DNA of 64,000 bases from Sorex araneus (taxonomy: Eukaryota; Chordata; Mammalia; Eulipotyphla; Soricidae). The DNA is taken from the NCBI RefSeq assembly GCF_027595985.1, contig NC_073303.1:185092670-185156669 (forward strand), in the 5' to 3' direction. The notes under the pieces are model-generated. The model searched no databases. It was not told the origin of the DNA and was given only the letters and a program-made list of their open reading frames with translations. Of this stretch, positions 23,341 to 36,440 are shown piece by piece. Made by a program: the position numbers and the translations under genes. Numbering within the stretch: position 1 is the stretch's first letter; each line of letters begins with the position of its first letter.

Positions 23341-23466
23341 TGAGAGAGAAAGGGAGACAGAGAGATACAGAAAGAGAGAGTATGCAGAGAAAGAGAGAGG
23401 GAGAGTGTGCATGCACATACTAGAGAGAGAACAGAGAGATAGAGAGAGAGAGCGAGAAGAGACAGA
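23341..23466 (+). repeat. GA-rich microsatellite
   Basis: Imperfect GA/GAGAGAAA tract following the SINE tail. Confidence 0.9.
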
Positions 23467-23474
23467 GCATTTAA

Positions 23475-23645
23475 GGCCCTGACAAGTAATTAATGGTTAA
23501 GACACTTCCCTTACACATGACCTACCTCAACTTGATACCAGGTACCTTTTATGGTTGGAGAAACACAAGTAGGAGAGATTTTTGAGCACAGAACCAAGAG
23601 TAACCCAGAGATGTTGCTACGTGTGACACAAATCCCTCAGTCCAC
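23475..23645 (+). mobile_element. Degenerate type A SINE
   Basis: ggccctgacaag head remnant, ttttgagcacagaacc and gttgctacgtgtgac. Confidence 0.6.
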
Positions 23646-24108
23646 TGCCACTCCCCCACCCACACCCTTGTCAAATGAGACCCCTTTGCATAGGTAATGA
23701 ATTTAAGGCTGCATTTAAAATGGGCCAGACATTAGTGAGAAAAAAAAAGAGAAAATATATGAGCATGGGGAGCATACAAAAATAATATGTTTCTTACTAT
23801 ATTCTGTAGATTCTAGGTTTCCCTTTTGGGTACTTTAGCTTGGAAGCTCCAACACACTCCCCATATTAAACTTAGTTCTTCTGACTTGAAGTTGAAAAAG
23901 CCCACTACTATATCTTTATTGTCTGATTTTCTTAATTCTGAAGAGCATTTTTGGCTTCCTTTTATTTCTCACATTAACATGAGACTAGCTTAAAATGTAA
24001 AATGAATCAAAATGTAAAATGAATCAAAAAGTGCTTAGTATTTTTTTAAGTACTCACATTCCCAGACAAGAATAAGGAAAAAGTAAGAATAGTTAAACCA
24101 ATAAAATA
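23646..24108. other. Unique sequence
   Basis: No gene recognised; a 17-bp unit (aaaatgtaaaatgaatc) is tandemly doubled near 23992-24025. Confidence 0.5.
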
Positions 24109-24110
24109 AA

Positions 24111-24353
24111 CACTGTTGCACTGTCATCCCTTTATTCATGGATTTGCTTAAGCAGGCACCAGTAATGTCTCCATTGTGAGACTTGTTACTGGTTTGGTAT
24201 ATTGAATACACCATAGGTAGGTTGCCAGGCTCTGCTTTGTGGGCAGGATACTCTCAGTAGCTTGCCGGGCTCTCCCAGAGGAATGGAGGAATTGAACCCA
24301 GGTTGGCCACGTGCAAGGCAAACGCCCTACATGCTGTGCTATCACTTTAGCCT
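24111..24353 (-). mobile_element. Type B SINE, full length
   Basis: Reverse copy from cactgtcatccc (RTE-like tail) to ctatcactttagcc (head). B box readable as the reverse of gggttcaattcc. Confidence 0.92.
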
Positions 24354-24988
24354 AATAGATTAAGGGGACGTTTAAATAAAAGTCTAGATATTACCAAGAT
24401 AAAAGTGCCTCATTTTATTAATAATCTGAGTAAAAGTATTTTTCAATTTTTTTAAATACGTGAAAAATTGAATAAATAAAGGAAAATGATGAATCTCAGG
24501 AAATATTTAAAATCTTCACAACATAAAGACGAATGTGACCCTAAAACTGCTTTCAAGTGATCACTGGCCAACATAAGTTTGAACAGATCAGGTGTGTTTA
24601 CAAGCAGGTAATTACTATTGTAATCTCACAATTTTAGATTTGACAAACTGATGATGTTTGGCTTGTTGAATTCTCAAATGGAAAATCTATAGTATCAAGA
24701 ATGCTAATTATGACTTATATTTATATTTTTCACAGTGATGGCCACAAATAAATAATATGGTATTCAATAGGCAACATACTTCTATTCATCCTACATGCTC
24801 TCTCTTTCGCATCCACACACACAGACACACACAAACACACACCATACACACTTTGCTCATACAATACACTTTGTTCTCTGTTGTTTTTCCCAACCACATT
24901 AGTGATTCCCCTTGATACAAAGGATTACCCTATTAAAATATATAAATTTATTGGACTTACCTTTGTATTAAATGATAAAACATTAAAA
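24354..24988. other. Unique AT-rich sequence
   Basis: No gene recognised; a CA-rich tract lies at 24813-24850. Confidence 0.5.
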
Positions 24989-24994
24989 AAATAG

Positions 24995-26326
24995 TGTTTA
25001 ATCACAACGGGGCAGTGGCACTCTATCTCTCCCTCTGCGCGCGTTCAGTAGTCTCACGCGGCTTCCCCCACCCCAGGGAGGTCAATGGCCAAGGGCAGGC
25101 AAAGGAATTAATGAGGACAAGGCTGGTTAGTGTCAGTTGCTGTTTATTCCATTCCCATCTCCATTCTCGTCTGATTCTCCTCCTGCTTTTTCCTCCCCCA
25201 TGCTACTTCATTCTCCTTCTCTATCCTTCTATACCTCTCATCAATCTCCTTCTACCTCTCTCCTTCTCCTTCTCCTTCTCCTCTGCCCTCCCGGCCCCAG
25301 CCCACTCTTATAGCCTAGTTAAATTACCAAGCATGAGGGGTTGGGGCTTACACATAGGTGTGCTTGCAATCAATAGGTTTAAATTTCTTCCCTCAGGGGA
25401 TGCTGCTTCTAGGACAGATTCTCATACTGCAAGATGACCCGCCTAAGGGCAAAATACCATCTAGGGGTGCGTTTCTCCTTTCCTTCGTCCAATCATTTAA
25501 ACATACATCTGAATTCTACTTCTTAATATTATTCATTTTGTATGGACACAGGAAGAGAGACATTAAGCTTTATAGAATTGCTCTCCTGGGGTCATCTCAA
25601 TCTCAGACTACAGTGCTCAGGCCAGATTAGTCTTTCCTATCCCTGGCAGGGTCCTGATCATGTCATTACTTTCGGATCATGAAAGCATCTGTCCATGATC
25701 TGCTCTCAACTTATACTTGAGTATTGTGGCACTTTGACCTGGTGCCTATCAATGCCAGGGAAGCTCAGAGCTTTCCCTGGGTCCGTTCACTCCCACTTCG
25801 GGACCCTCCTTTTGGGGTGCTAGGCACCAAGGACAACTGAGGCTTAAGTCGCTGAAGTGTGGATTGTTTGGAGACAATTTACTCCCAAGTTACAAAAGCA
25901 AAATATTAACTGTTTTCCTGTTTCTATACACAAAGGAAATTGTTTTAAAGTAAACTATTCAAAAGACATAAGGAGAGGAGAAAGGCAATATTTCACTCAT
26001 ACATATAAAATCATAGATTTCTGAGGAATCTGACCTTACAAGTTAACAGAGTCTGATTAAGGGAAAATAGGTGACAGACCGGTTGGGGAAGAAAGCATGG
26101 AGAGGAGTTTACAGATAAACGCAGTGGAATGGAAGTGCCTCAGAAGCACTGTGATAAACCTAAGCTTCCTGTGGCAAGGGAAACAGGACTTACAAATGTT
26201 ATCCTAAAATGCTTAGAGCTACATTCCAATAAACACAGAGGAATGGAGGTGCTTCAGGAGCACTGAAATGGGTGTAACCCAATTAACCTAAGCTCTCTGT
26301 AGCAAGGGAGAAAGGACAAACATACA
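24995..26326 (-). mobile_element. Solo LTR of an endogenous retrovirus
   Basis: A 1332-bp minus-strand LTR bounded by the perfect 6-bp duplication aaatag (24989-24994, 26327-26332), starting TGTATG and ending AACA in its own sense. It carries a TATA-like box (ctataag, at 25307-25313 here) and a poly-A signal AATAAA (25143-25148) about 160 bp further on, the order expected for U3 then R. A CTTCTC-rich tract at 25250-25285 lies between them. It is the longest of the three copies because of a duplicated block near its U3 start. No internal viral genes are attached. Confidence 0.92.
26108..26320 (-). repeat. Duplicated block at the LTR U3 start
   Basis: Two similar segments, about 26110-26195 and 26226-26318, both contain a ggaatgga-gtgcttcaggagcactg-like motif followed by cctaagct and gcaaggga. 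Only one such segment is visible in the other two LTRs. Confidence 0.75.
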
Positions 26327-26332
26327 AAATAG

Positions 26333-28905
26333 AGACTATGCTATACACATATTTAATCATATAGTCTACACATAGATTTTCAAGTGATTCACAACCTAAA
26401 AAATTCAAATATAATATCCAATATTATAATGGAAAATATGCACAATATATGCAAGTTCTGATCATATCCTGAAAATAACACTGTCCCCACTAGTACTATT
26501 AATTACTATGCTAAATTTTAAATTTTTGCAAGAGGCTATCACAGAAATCTTTACATTTTTTATGTACACAAACTACAAATTTCCTATTCTGTATGAGAAA
26601 CTTTATTTAATCATGCAAAATAGCTTTTATTGAAATGGATTTACTTAAATATGAAGAAAAGAGAAGAATATGTGCTCAGGAGAAAACACAGGGTTGTGTA
26701 AGGGAAAATATAAACTGGTGAATATTTTTTATTTAAAGATGTTGAATAAATTGTGTGATGGACTTTAAATTCAAATTCTTTAGAGAAAAATATAAACTGA
26801 AGATGACATGTGTGAAACATCTGAAGTTACATTGAATTTTGGTGTTGATTAAAAGTTATCCTTATTTATTGGCCGGTATTTATAAATATGTGACTATAAT
26901 AGATAAATTCATCAAAACACAGTATTTGTGTTCTATATTATTTTACACCTCAATAAAAATAAATGAATGCATAAGCTTATAATAAATAATAACAAAAACT
27001 GTCACCTGGTCACTTTTGCAGAATTTTCTCATAATTAGACTGAGATATGTTATAAAAAGTATCTTTCCAAAACATAGGGTTTTGGTCAGAGTTACTAAAT
27101 ATCTAGTTTGCCACATGTTCTTGGCATAGTTTTGGGAGAAAGAAAGTAAGTCTCTGAGTTTTTCCCATAGGGTAAGAAAAATGAAATATCCTACCTATCT
27201 CATAGGGTTGTTTTAAAAATTAAATAAAACAAAGCAATTACTGCATATGCTATGTCTAGAAAAATTATGATGGAGTATAGCTGCTACAGTTGTATTTGGG
27301 TTTTAGATAAGAACACTAAATTTGGCTGGAAAGATCCTTATTTTGAACATGTAGTTCATAATGTTTCACACTTTTAATTTCAAATTAAATGATCTATGCA
27401 GACCAGTGGAGTAAATTTTTATGGAAAACAATATATGATATATGATCATAGAATCATAATCAGAAATGTAATTGACATAAGTTAAAATAATACCTAACAG
27501 CATTAATCTTCTTGAAGTCAATTTAATAATAAAGAAAAGCTGCCAAAACCCATATTTTATTTCACCCTTATCAAATTTCCAATCTTTCCAGTGTTTTTCA
27601 TGTCACTCAAAGTGACAGAGTTTGAGTTCTACTTTGTCAAGATAAAGCACAGGGCAGAGTTTTTGTCACCAGGGGAATCGAAAAGAAAAAAGAATCAATG
27701 TACTCTTAATGTTTCATTATTTTTCATGAAAAATTATGTTCCTTGGGGAATTTGGGTTTTTCAATATAGAAAACAATACTCCATAATAAAATGTAGAGAA
27801 AAATTATAGAAAGTATAAAGAAAATGTATTATTAGTTCGCAACTGAGATGCAAAATAAGTTCTAGTATAACTTTCATCATTTTTCTATTGATATTCAGAC
27901 AAAGCAAGTAAGACAATGCAACAAAATTAATTTGGAAAAGTATTAGAGACTAAGGTTAGGATGAATGGATGGATAGATAGATATACAGATAGACAGATAA
28001 CAAAGGAGACGGACAAGATGAGCAGTTAATGGAACTTTGCCCAGAATACTGGCACCCAGAGACAGAATGCTTCATCTCTGTTCTCTTTCCCAGAAGAATC
28101 TCCCATTGAGAAAGCCCATTAGGAAGATGTTAGTCCCAATACACTAGGACCCTCGGATGTGTATATTTCTATAGGTTTAGGCAGTTCACTATTTGACCAA
28201 AAATTGCTATTCTTCTTTTTTTCATGATTACTAGTTCTAAACAATAATCATTGTGTATGGGAGAGAGTCGGGACTCTAAATTTATGAGGTTGTGGGCCCC
28301 TGACCACATGCCTTTTTTCTCCTATTTCTATCTTTCTTTCCCTGTGATGTCCCTACTTCAGCACTGTTCACTCAGGGATGGTCCCAAGCAAAAATTTTCT
28401 TAGGTAATTCTTCTTAAAAGGGAAATACTTTTACAGTTTTCTACAATATGTCAAATCTTTCCATTTTATTTTAATGTTTGAAAAACAAACTCATAATATT
28501 GTGATTTGTGATAGCTTCAAACATTACCTAAGAATCTTAAGTTAATGAAAGTAAAAATAATTCTCCAGTTTCTTTTTGTAAGAGGCCTTAAAGAATAATG
28601 TGATGTCATCCCGTTAATTAATCATCCAATTTTCAAAATGTATTTTTCCATAAAATGAAAATATATTTTTAAATATATGTATCAAGATAAAGATACACAG
28701 TATTACATTATGCAGGGGGTTCAGGACAAATATTACTAGATAAGTAGGTAAAGAAAGTCTTTAGCAAGCAATGCAAATAGTGTTAATCTTTTTCTCTGTG
28801 TTCAGAGGCTGATTCACTGACTTACTATGACTATTATGTGCCATTTAAACTTATAAAATTTGATACATTTAAAAACCATGAATCTAATTTAGAATCATAT
28901 TTTAT
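26333..28905. other. Long mostly unique AT-rich region
   Basis: No gene recognised. An L1-like tail (cacctcaataaaaataaa) may end near 26970, and a (GATA)-type microsatellite lies at 27966-28002. Confidence 0.45.
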
Positions 28906-28910
28906 CCTTT

Positions 28911-29067
28911 AAAGAAATTTGATAGGACACCTTCCTTGCTTCCTGCCAACCCTGATTTGAATCATAATGCCACACATGGGTCCATAATCACTTCCAGATA
29001 TGATCCCTGAATATAGTGAAGAGGAAGCCCTTGGGTAGTACCAGTTGTGTGCACCCCCCACCCCATT

Positions 29068-29068
<1 letters not shown>
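28911..29068 (+). mobile_element. Degenerate SINE
   Basis: ccttgcttcctgccaaccctgatttgaatc looks like the B-box side of a head, with a decayed tail ending in the next microsatellite. Confidence 0.5.

Positions 29069-29069
<1 letters not shown>

Positions 29070-29106
<37 letters not shown>
29070..29106 (+). repeat. (CA)n microsatellite
   Basis: About 18 CA units. Confidence 0.97.
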
Positions 29107-29109
<3 letters not shown>

Positions 29110-29369
29110 GAGAGAAAGAAAAATGTTACATAATGGGGAATTGGTTTATTTACTAATTTCCAAATAATTGCATTATCAGAGGTAACCTTAATGTTGTTTA
29201 AGAACATGTCCTCAGAATCACAATTAAGTAAAAAAATGTATTATTATGATGCATATAATTAATTTTTAACACATCGTCGAAACACAGGTGAAGTTATAGT
29301 GAATAATTGGAAGCAATTGCAGTTATCAACTAATGACCAAGGGTCTCAGTTGAAATACAAGAAATACAA

Positions 29370-30290
29370 TAAGTTTAGCTATAAAAAAATAAGGTACATT
29401 AACGAAAAGTTTGGCAAAACTGTCCACAACATTGAAGCTAAATGTACCTTCAAAAATGACACGCCATTGACCAAGCAAGTGGAAACAAAGCTAAACAAAT
29501 GGGACTATCTTAAACTAAGAAGCTTCTGTACCTCAAAAGCAACAGTGACCAGAATACAAAGACAGCCTGCAGAATGGGAAAGGATAGTCACCCAATACCC
29601 ATCTGATAAGGGGTTAGTATCAAGGATTTACCAGGCACTGGTTGAACTCCACAAGGATAAAACATCCAATTAGAAAATGGGGTGATAAAATGAACGGGAA
29701 CTTTCTCAAAGAAGAAATTTGAATGGCCAACAGGCATATAAAAATGCTCTTTATCACTAATCATCAGAGAGATGCCGATCAAAACAACCATGAGTTACCA
29801 TCTCCCACCACAGAGATTGGCACACATCCAAAAGAACAAAACCGATGTTGGCTCGGATGTATCGAGAAGGGGATTCTCCTGCACTGCTGGTGGGAATGCC
29901 GACTGGTTCAGCCCTCTTGGAAAACAGAATGGACATTTCTCAAAAAATTAGAAATTGAGCTCCTCTTTGACCCAGCAATGCCACTTCTGGGAATATATCC
30001 CAGAGATGCAAAAATGTATAGTAGAAATGGCATCTGCTCTTCTAAATTCATTGCAGCACTATTTACATTAGCCAAAATCTGGAGAAAAAAAATGAGTGCC
30101 CATGAACAGATGACTGGTTAAAGAAATTTTGGTACATCTACGCAATGGAATATTATGCAGCTGCTAGAAAAGATGAAGACATGAAATTTGCATGTAAGAG
30201 TATCTACAGGGAGAGCATCATGCTAAGTGAAATGACTCAGAAAAAGAGGACAGTCATAGAGTGACTGCACCCATTTGTGGAACATAAAGT
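29370..30290 (+). pseudogene. L1 ORF2 C-terminal fragment
   Basis: C-terminal end of the L1 ORF2 protein (endonuclease, reverse transcriptase and Cys-rich region in the intact protein); only the last part remains. Readable blocks: LNKWDYLKLRSFCTSKATV, RQPAEWERI, SDKGLVSRIYQ (29470-29640), then after a stop MANRHIKM, and after a frame change LLHCWWECRLVQPSWKT (29875-29930), PAMPLLGIYPRDAKMY and FIAALFTLAKIW (near 30045). Stops and shifts near 29673, 29720 and 30105 make it non-functional. No catalytic part of the protein is included. Confidence 0.92.
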
Positions 30291-30737
30291 AACAGAATGG
30301 TAGATTAAAACCCAAGAATATTAGAGATAAGAACCAGGAGAATTTCTCCACTGCTTGGAATCCCACCTCATAATGCTGGGGGAAAAGGTAGCTGAGATAG
30401 AGAAGGGACCACCAAGTAAAGTATGCCTGGAGGGCTCGCTCATGGTGGGAGATGCGTACTGAAAGTAGACTATAGATTGAACATGATGGTCACTTAATGC
30501 CTATATTGAAAACTATAACACCCCAAATGAGAGAGAATAAAAGGGAATTGCCTGCCACAGAACTTGGGGGATAGGGTGGGGGTGGTGGGAGGAATACTGG
30601 GAACATTCGTGGTGGAGAATTAACACTGGTGGAGGGATGGGTGCTTGATCATTGTATGACTGAAATGTAATCATGAAAGTGTGTAAGTCTGTAATTGTAT
30701 CTCACAGTGATTCATTTTTTTTAAAGAAATAAAAAAG
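29370..30737 (+). mobile_element. L1 LINE, 5'-truncated
   Basis: The last part of ORF2, the 3' UTR with a G-rich run (30566-30595) and an A-rich end. Family signatures in the ORF2 part are given in the next entry. The 3' UTR (cactggtggagggatggg, cattgtatgactgaaatg, gtgattca) is the source-type sequence for the tails of the mini-L1s in this window. The left edge is approximate; sequence from about 29280 may also belong. Confidence 0.92.
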
Positions 30738-30750
30738 CAATAGTTGAATG

Positions 30751-30930
30751 GGGGCTGGAGCAATAATACAGAAGTAGGGTGTTTGCCTTGCATGCAGCAG
30801 CCCCAGGTTTGATCCCTGGCATCCCATATGGTACCCACAAGCATCTCCAGGAGAATTCCCAAGTGCAGAGCCAGGAGTAATCCCTGACCATTGCTCGGTG
30901 TGACCTAAAAAGCAAAAAGAAAAATAAAAA
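30751..30930 (+). mobile_element. Type A SINE
   Basis: Head gggggctggagcaataatacagaag, B box gtttgatccc, type A tail (ccattgctcggtgtgacc) and A-run. Sits right after the L1 A-tail. Confidence 0.93.
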
Positions 30931-31785
30931 TTCTGTCTTTAAAGAAAAAAAAGATAATAGGAATAATTTTTTTAAAAATTTCTATCTTATATCACAGGAA
31001 TAACAGTATAGTAAATAAATACTGTTATTTATTTAAAATTAAGTTATATTTAATTTAATATGATTATTTCATTTATTTATGTCATAAATAAAGTTAATAA
31101 AAATAATTTATTTTTTATTTGTGGTCATGTTCGTATAAACTGTAGATTGGTAATAAAGCTCATCTCTTCATTTTTATTCCAGAAGTAATGGACATGAAAG
31201 TGATTGCTAAACTCTCTGGAGAGCTTAGAAAAAGGAAAGAGACACAGAATATTAGACATGAGTGAAAAAGCCTATGTGATTGGTAACATGATTTAAAGTA
31301 TAACATGATGGGCAAAAAAAATCCTCCCACTGAATAGAGCATTTTGTTACAATATTGCATCTACCACAGTGCTTTGGCAATCACTTCACTTACCACTTTG
31401 ACAAATAAGAAAATTCGCCAAGAAGAACATAAGAAACTTGTCACCTATCTAGTGTAAAAAGCATATGTGATGACGTTTTTTGTCAAGATCAAAATAACCA
31501 CATTATTTAAATTTTGGATGATGTAGATGATAAAAGATAAGATTTTAGGTACTATTTTTTAAACAATGGAATTATTAAATAAATGACTATTCCTAAATTA
31601 TTGACAGCAATAGATTCAACTTGAATTTATTTTTGACTGAATAGGTCATCTGTAGTTTTTTCATGTTTAAAATATTTTATTTTCCCCTGAAAAATTAATT
31701 ATAATGAGAGATGAATAATATTTTGTACATCAAAATTTCATAAACAAACTAGTGAGATAATTTTTCTTAGAAATATTTGATCTTC
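30931..31785. other. AT-rich unique sequence
   Basis: No gene or repeat recognised. Confidence 0.5.
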
Positions 31786-31786
31786 C

Positions 31787-31960
31787 ATGGGAACAGAAAG
31801 GTAGTTCAGCAGATAGGGCACCTGCTTTGCATAAGGCCAGCCTGTACTTAATTCCTATTTTTCCAAAACCCTAAAGTCGCACCAGGAGTGATTCCCAGCA
31901 CAGAGACAGGACTAAGCCCTGAGAACTACCATCTGTGATCCAGAAACAAATAAATTAAAA
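31787..31960 (+). mobile_element. Type A SINE, diverged
   Basis: Head gggaacagaaaggtagttcagc, tail gtgattcccagcacagagac and A-rich end. Confidence 0.8.
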
Positions 31961-31995
31961 ATATAGTTTTAATCTTCTAGTAAATCTAAATGTTT

Positions 31996-32208
31996 AATAT
32001 ATATATGTATATATGTTATATATGTGTGTGTGTATGTGTGTATTTGCTTTATGGGTCACACCCGGAAATACACATGGATTATCCTAGCTCTGCACTCATG
32101 AATTACCCCTGGCAGTGCTCATGGCACCATATGGGATGCTGGAAATCGAACCCGGGTTGGCCACATACAAGGCAAACGCCCTACTCTATCTGCTATCGCT
32201 CCAGCCCC
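31996..32208 (-). mobile_element. Type A SINE
   Basis: Reverse copy with TA/TG-rich tail at left and a good head at right (ctatcgctccagcccc). The 9-bp word ctaaatgtt at 31986-31994 and 32209-32217 is its likely target duplication. Confidence 0.9.
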
Positions 32209-32217
32209 CTAAATGTT

Positions 32218-35200
32218 ATAATTTTTCTAAGAGCAGAGGTCAAGAGTTTAAGAGTTTGAAGAATTTGAAGCATTTAAGCTATTCATTATTTTCAAGGAAT
32301 AATAGTTTTTCATAATAATGATATTATTTAACTCTTTTGTGTATATCTTCATGCTTACACAATAGATTTTATGTAGTATCTTTAAATAAAATGCCATGAC
32401 TACACATACTTTTGAGTATCAAAAAGACAACAAATAAACGTCTATAAATTGTGCTTTAGTTCTGAAAATCGGATGCTACACACTAAAAAATAGTAATAAT
32501 TTCATATTGTGGTTAGCTTAAATGCCTACTAGCCTTTTCAAATGAAAAATAAATGTTTATGTCTAAAATTTGATTGCTCAATTGAAGAAAAAACATTTTT
32601 GATGAAAAATACTTGTTTTAAGTTCTTAGGAAAACTAAATATAAAGAGAAAGAAAAACATTAAGTGTAAGTTTTAAAAATTTATCAAAGTTTATTTAAAT
32701 AGACTGAAAAATATGGATCTGACTCACGTCTTAACAGCTTAGCTATAAGGTAGGTGAGGTTATTAATAGCATTTTTAAATTTCCTCACTAATAAGATGAA
32801 GCTAATCTGATAAATTTCCATGGCTAGTTTTATATAACTATGTATGATCTTTGCCTAAACATTCTAATGAAAACCTTTTCATAAGAGAAAAAAAAGAGCC
32901 ATTTAAAATACAAAGTAACACATCCACTGTTTTCCTAAACTGTACAACCGTGGATTTAGTTTTTATTTAAGTAATGTAAGATGAAAATCCCAATATTTTA
33001 ATTTTATCATGTAATCAATATTGCATCATATTTGGAATAAACTTAGTGAAATAAAAAATAATATATTTAACTCAACATATTGATGAATACTATTTTTATG
33101 AGCACTTATCTTAATTTATTCTACTTTACAATAGCATTATGAGCTACCTTTTATAAGCATATAATGAAGCATCCAACATTAAGTTATAGTTTCTCTGTAA
33201 TTTTCACTAATGCATATTTAAGTTGGGATTTTTTATAGGGAAACATCATTGGAAAATTAAATTTATTAAGTCTGCTTGATAGACATTCTACTAAGCATGT
33301 TTTGCAAAACAAGTATGTTTATAAATAACACTTTAATTATCCTGTGCTGCATTATAGGTAACTCTACTATCTCTCTTCTTATATTTAATAACAGTCACTT
33401 TGAATCTTCTTAGAAATATTAACCTATAGATTTATAGGTGTATAAAACTTTTGATGAAAAACTAAAATTGTATACTTATTTGATGTCTTGATTGAGATTT
33501 TTTAAACTAGATCTCAGTTTTCCAGGTGATATTAATCAAAAGAATCATTGTTAGGTACAAAAGAGGCAATGAGTGTACTCATAAGGCTTGAGATTGTTAT
33601 AGTTATCCTCTGAATATTCAACTTAATGGAAAATTTTTATGTCCCACAAACTCCTCTATTAGAATATCTACTTAGAATATACTTTTGTTATTTGACTTAG
33701 TATTTCTATGTTAACTTCCATATAAACTCCTTTAACCCTCAAGTTGAAAATATTTCTATTGAAGAAAAATCTCTTGCATATAGTGGATGTGGAAACTTAA
33801 GAAGATATTCATTATCTGTTGTTTTTATTTATTTCATGAGTTATTTATTTAATCAGAAGATAAAAGGTGTAGTTAACACCAAAATAGTTATGTTGACAAT
33901 ATCATCTATAAAGTCCAATAAACTTCACTTGAAACTAAATTTAACAATTTTCAAGAAGGATATATAACAGATGAGGTAACAGATGACAGTATGCTCAGTA
34001 ATAATTTGATATCTCAGGCATATTAATTAATAAGAGACAAATATTCTTAGCTCTTATTTCTTCCACACATGAGCAACCATGATCCAAAAGAGGTGACTAA
34101 TATTAGAAAATTTAGCTCAGTCTCCAGAATAAACATAGTCTGTGTGATGTCTTCTTAGTCAAATAATATTCTTAGGAGACGGAATTACCATTTTCTGATG
34201 CACATCCTCAATTTTACCCTGTATAGAAAGCACAGTTTCAAGCTATTCTATTTCTATAACCAGGTAAAATATATTTGGAAAAGTAATCTTATTATTAGAA
34301 AAAAGCTGCAGAAATTTAAGTTTATTTTGAGCTTTGAATTAGATATCCAATGATTTAGTCAGAGAACAAAATCTCAATATTTTCTCGAAGTTAGGGAAAT
34401 GATGTTGACTTAATTATTTACACACTTTATCAAATCTATGTCTACACATTGATAATATTTTGATATTCATTCCAAAACTTTTTTGTTCTTTGAACTGCAG
34501 CTCTTTATCCTATTACTTGAGGTCTGAAAATTTAGACATCAAATTATCAGACTACTAGATCAATATCTTTCCAAAAAAAATATTTTCATATACCACATGA
34601 TTGCCTCTATTGGTAATGAAATTATAGAATTGTGTATTTCTGTGCACACACAAAGTAACCTGAATTTCATCAAATAAACAAATAATATTTTAACAATACA
34701 AGTATTCTATTGTTATATTATTATATTATATTATATATTATATGGCATTATACATTATATCAAAATGTTATAATTGTATTATATATGATGTAATATTATA
34801 TGTTATATCAAAATGTTATAATTATTTGGACCACAGTTCATTTCTCTCTTATACAACAGTACAACAGTGATGGTTTCTAATTTCTATCATTTTAACCAAT
34901 TGAGTCACATGCTATATATGTGTGTGTATATGCATATGTAACATACATGTTTATATGCATATACACATATATCTGTATATATATTTTTTAATTTGTTACA
35001 TTTTGATTGTGAGCCAGTTACTCTAAAATTAACTTAACATAGACTAGGATTGACCATAATTCTCTCATTACTGTAAGACACTAACATCTAGCAACTGACC
35101 ATTTTAATATATCAATTTTATATTGCAAGCAGAATAACTGAGTTCTGAGTTCTAATTATGGGCAAGCAAGGTGCTCTGTCAGATTCGTAGCATGAATGTT

Positions 35201-36245
35201 CTACTTATTGCAGCAGAATCTTCTATGCCAACTTCTGACCATGGTGTTTTTCGGGGAAGATGAACACTCCCTTTAGTGTCAAATTTCTATTCAGTTGTGA
35301 GGCTTCAGGAAAATCAGTCACCCCTTCAGTTCAAAGGGACTTCCTACAATCTTTAGACTTCAGACTGTACTCTATTCAGCTTATACCATTAGTGATGTTA
35401 TTACCAATAAATACTTGTGTTATGGGTTCAATCCAAGAAAATTCTAAATCATCCAAAAGCAGTCTATCCCTGGGTTTAAAAACATGGTTCAGAGTATATT
35501 TAATTTTAATAAAAAATTATTTTGAATATGACAGAAGACTTCACATATTTACTATTAGAGACAGGAATCATTAGTATTGTGAGCTCACTGTATCATTTTC
35601 AAAATTTACCCTCTTAAACATCATTCTGATTACACAAATTTATACATTTATAGTGTCTCTCCACTATCATGTTTGATGGAGTCACAACAACAAACCAAAT
35701 ATTTTTCATTATTAGGTACCATATAGGTTTATAGAAACAAAATGATTCAACTATTGATTAACAGATACTGTGCAAGTTTGTGAAGTATGTTTCACAAAAA
35801 ATAATTTCAAGATTTGAAAAGAAGAAAATATGTATTAAAATGTTAGTTTTCAAAATATTACAAAATAATCTATATAAAAATGTGATATGAATAATAATCA
35901 TAGTATACAATTCTGAAAAAGTTTGAAGTACTCAATACAGCCCTTGTGTAATTGTTACTTTTATCCTTATATAGAAAACCATGAAGAAGAATCATACTAA
36001 TGTAAAAAACCTAAGAGTTTCATTCCTTTGCTGGAACATACTTACTTAAGAAATAACTTAGAGCCTTTTTCTTGGTCTTTGCTCATTTGCTATAATGACC
36101 GTCCTATTTTCCAGATTGAAAATTTTTAAAAAATAGGCATATTAATATCTGTTTGTTATGTTAATGAATAAATTGAAGATTGAATCTAGAAAATTTGATT
36201 TTCATATTTATTATTCATATTTTATACATATTTAATATAAGTAGG
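32218..36245. other. Four kilobases of AT-rich sequence without recognisable repeats
   Basis: The longest interval here without SINE or LINE. The stretch at 34710-34830 is TA-rich and repeats ttatatcaaaatgttataa at 34755 and 34803 (48-bp period). A 104-codon frame at 35260-35574 has no motif I recognise. No splice-flanked coding block is evident. Confidence 0.5.
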
Positions 36246-36255
36246 TTTTTTTTAT

Positions 36256-36440
36256 TCATCTTTGGTAGCGTAGTTCGGCCCTGAGATTTTAGTAGCCCCT
36301 CCTTGCTTGTCTTTTGCAATGCTGCCATGTTCGGGGATACTCCAGGGTCAGGAGAACGAGGCCCATTTTTGTACTGTTTTTGGTATGTAGAATACACCAT
36401 GGGTAGCTTGCCAGGCTCTGCCGTGTGGGTAGCATGCTGT
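36256..36440 (-). repeat. Antisense RTE leader module
   Basis: Its reverse complement reads like the leader of copy 1 (12424-12570): a gtattctacataccaaaaac start, then atggcagc, ggctactaaaatctcaggg, gaactac and a run of A. It also contains the gcagagcctggcaagctacc body of type B SINEs. It points away from the frame it precedes. Confidence 0.85.

Noticed and set aside
24994..25437. 147-codon open frame rich in Leu, Ser and Pro
   Set aside because: It is the reverse strand of the purine-rich R/U3 part of the LTR.
20381..26326. A provirus between two same-strand LTRs
   Set aside because: The LTRs have different 6-bp duplications and the 3.3 kb between them contains SINEs and an L1 tail but no retroviral genes.
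35260..35574. 104-codon frame as a gene
   Set aside because: No motif, no splice or retrocopy signs, and no recognised homologue.
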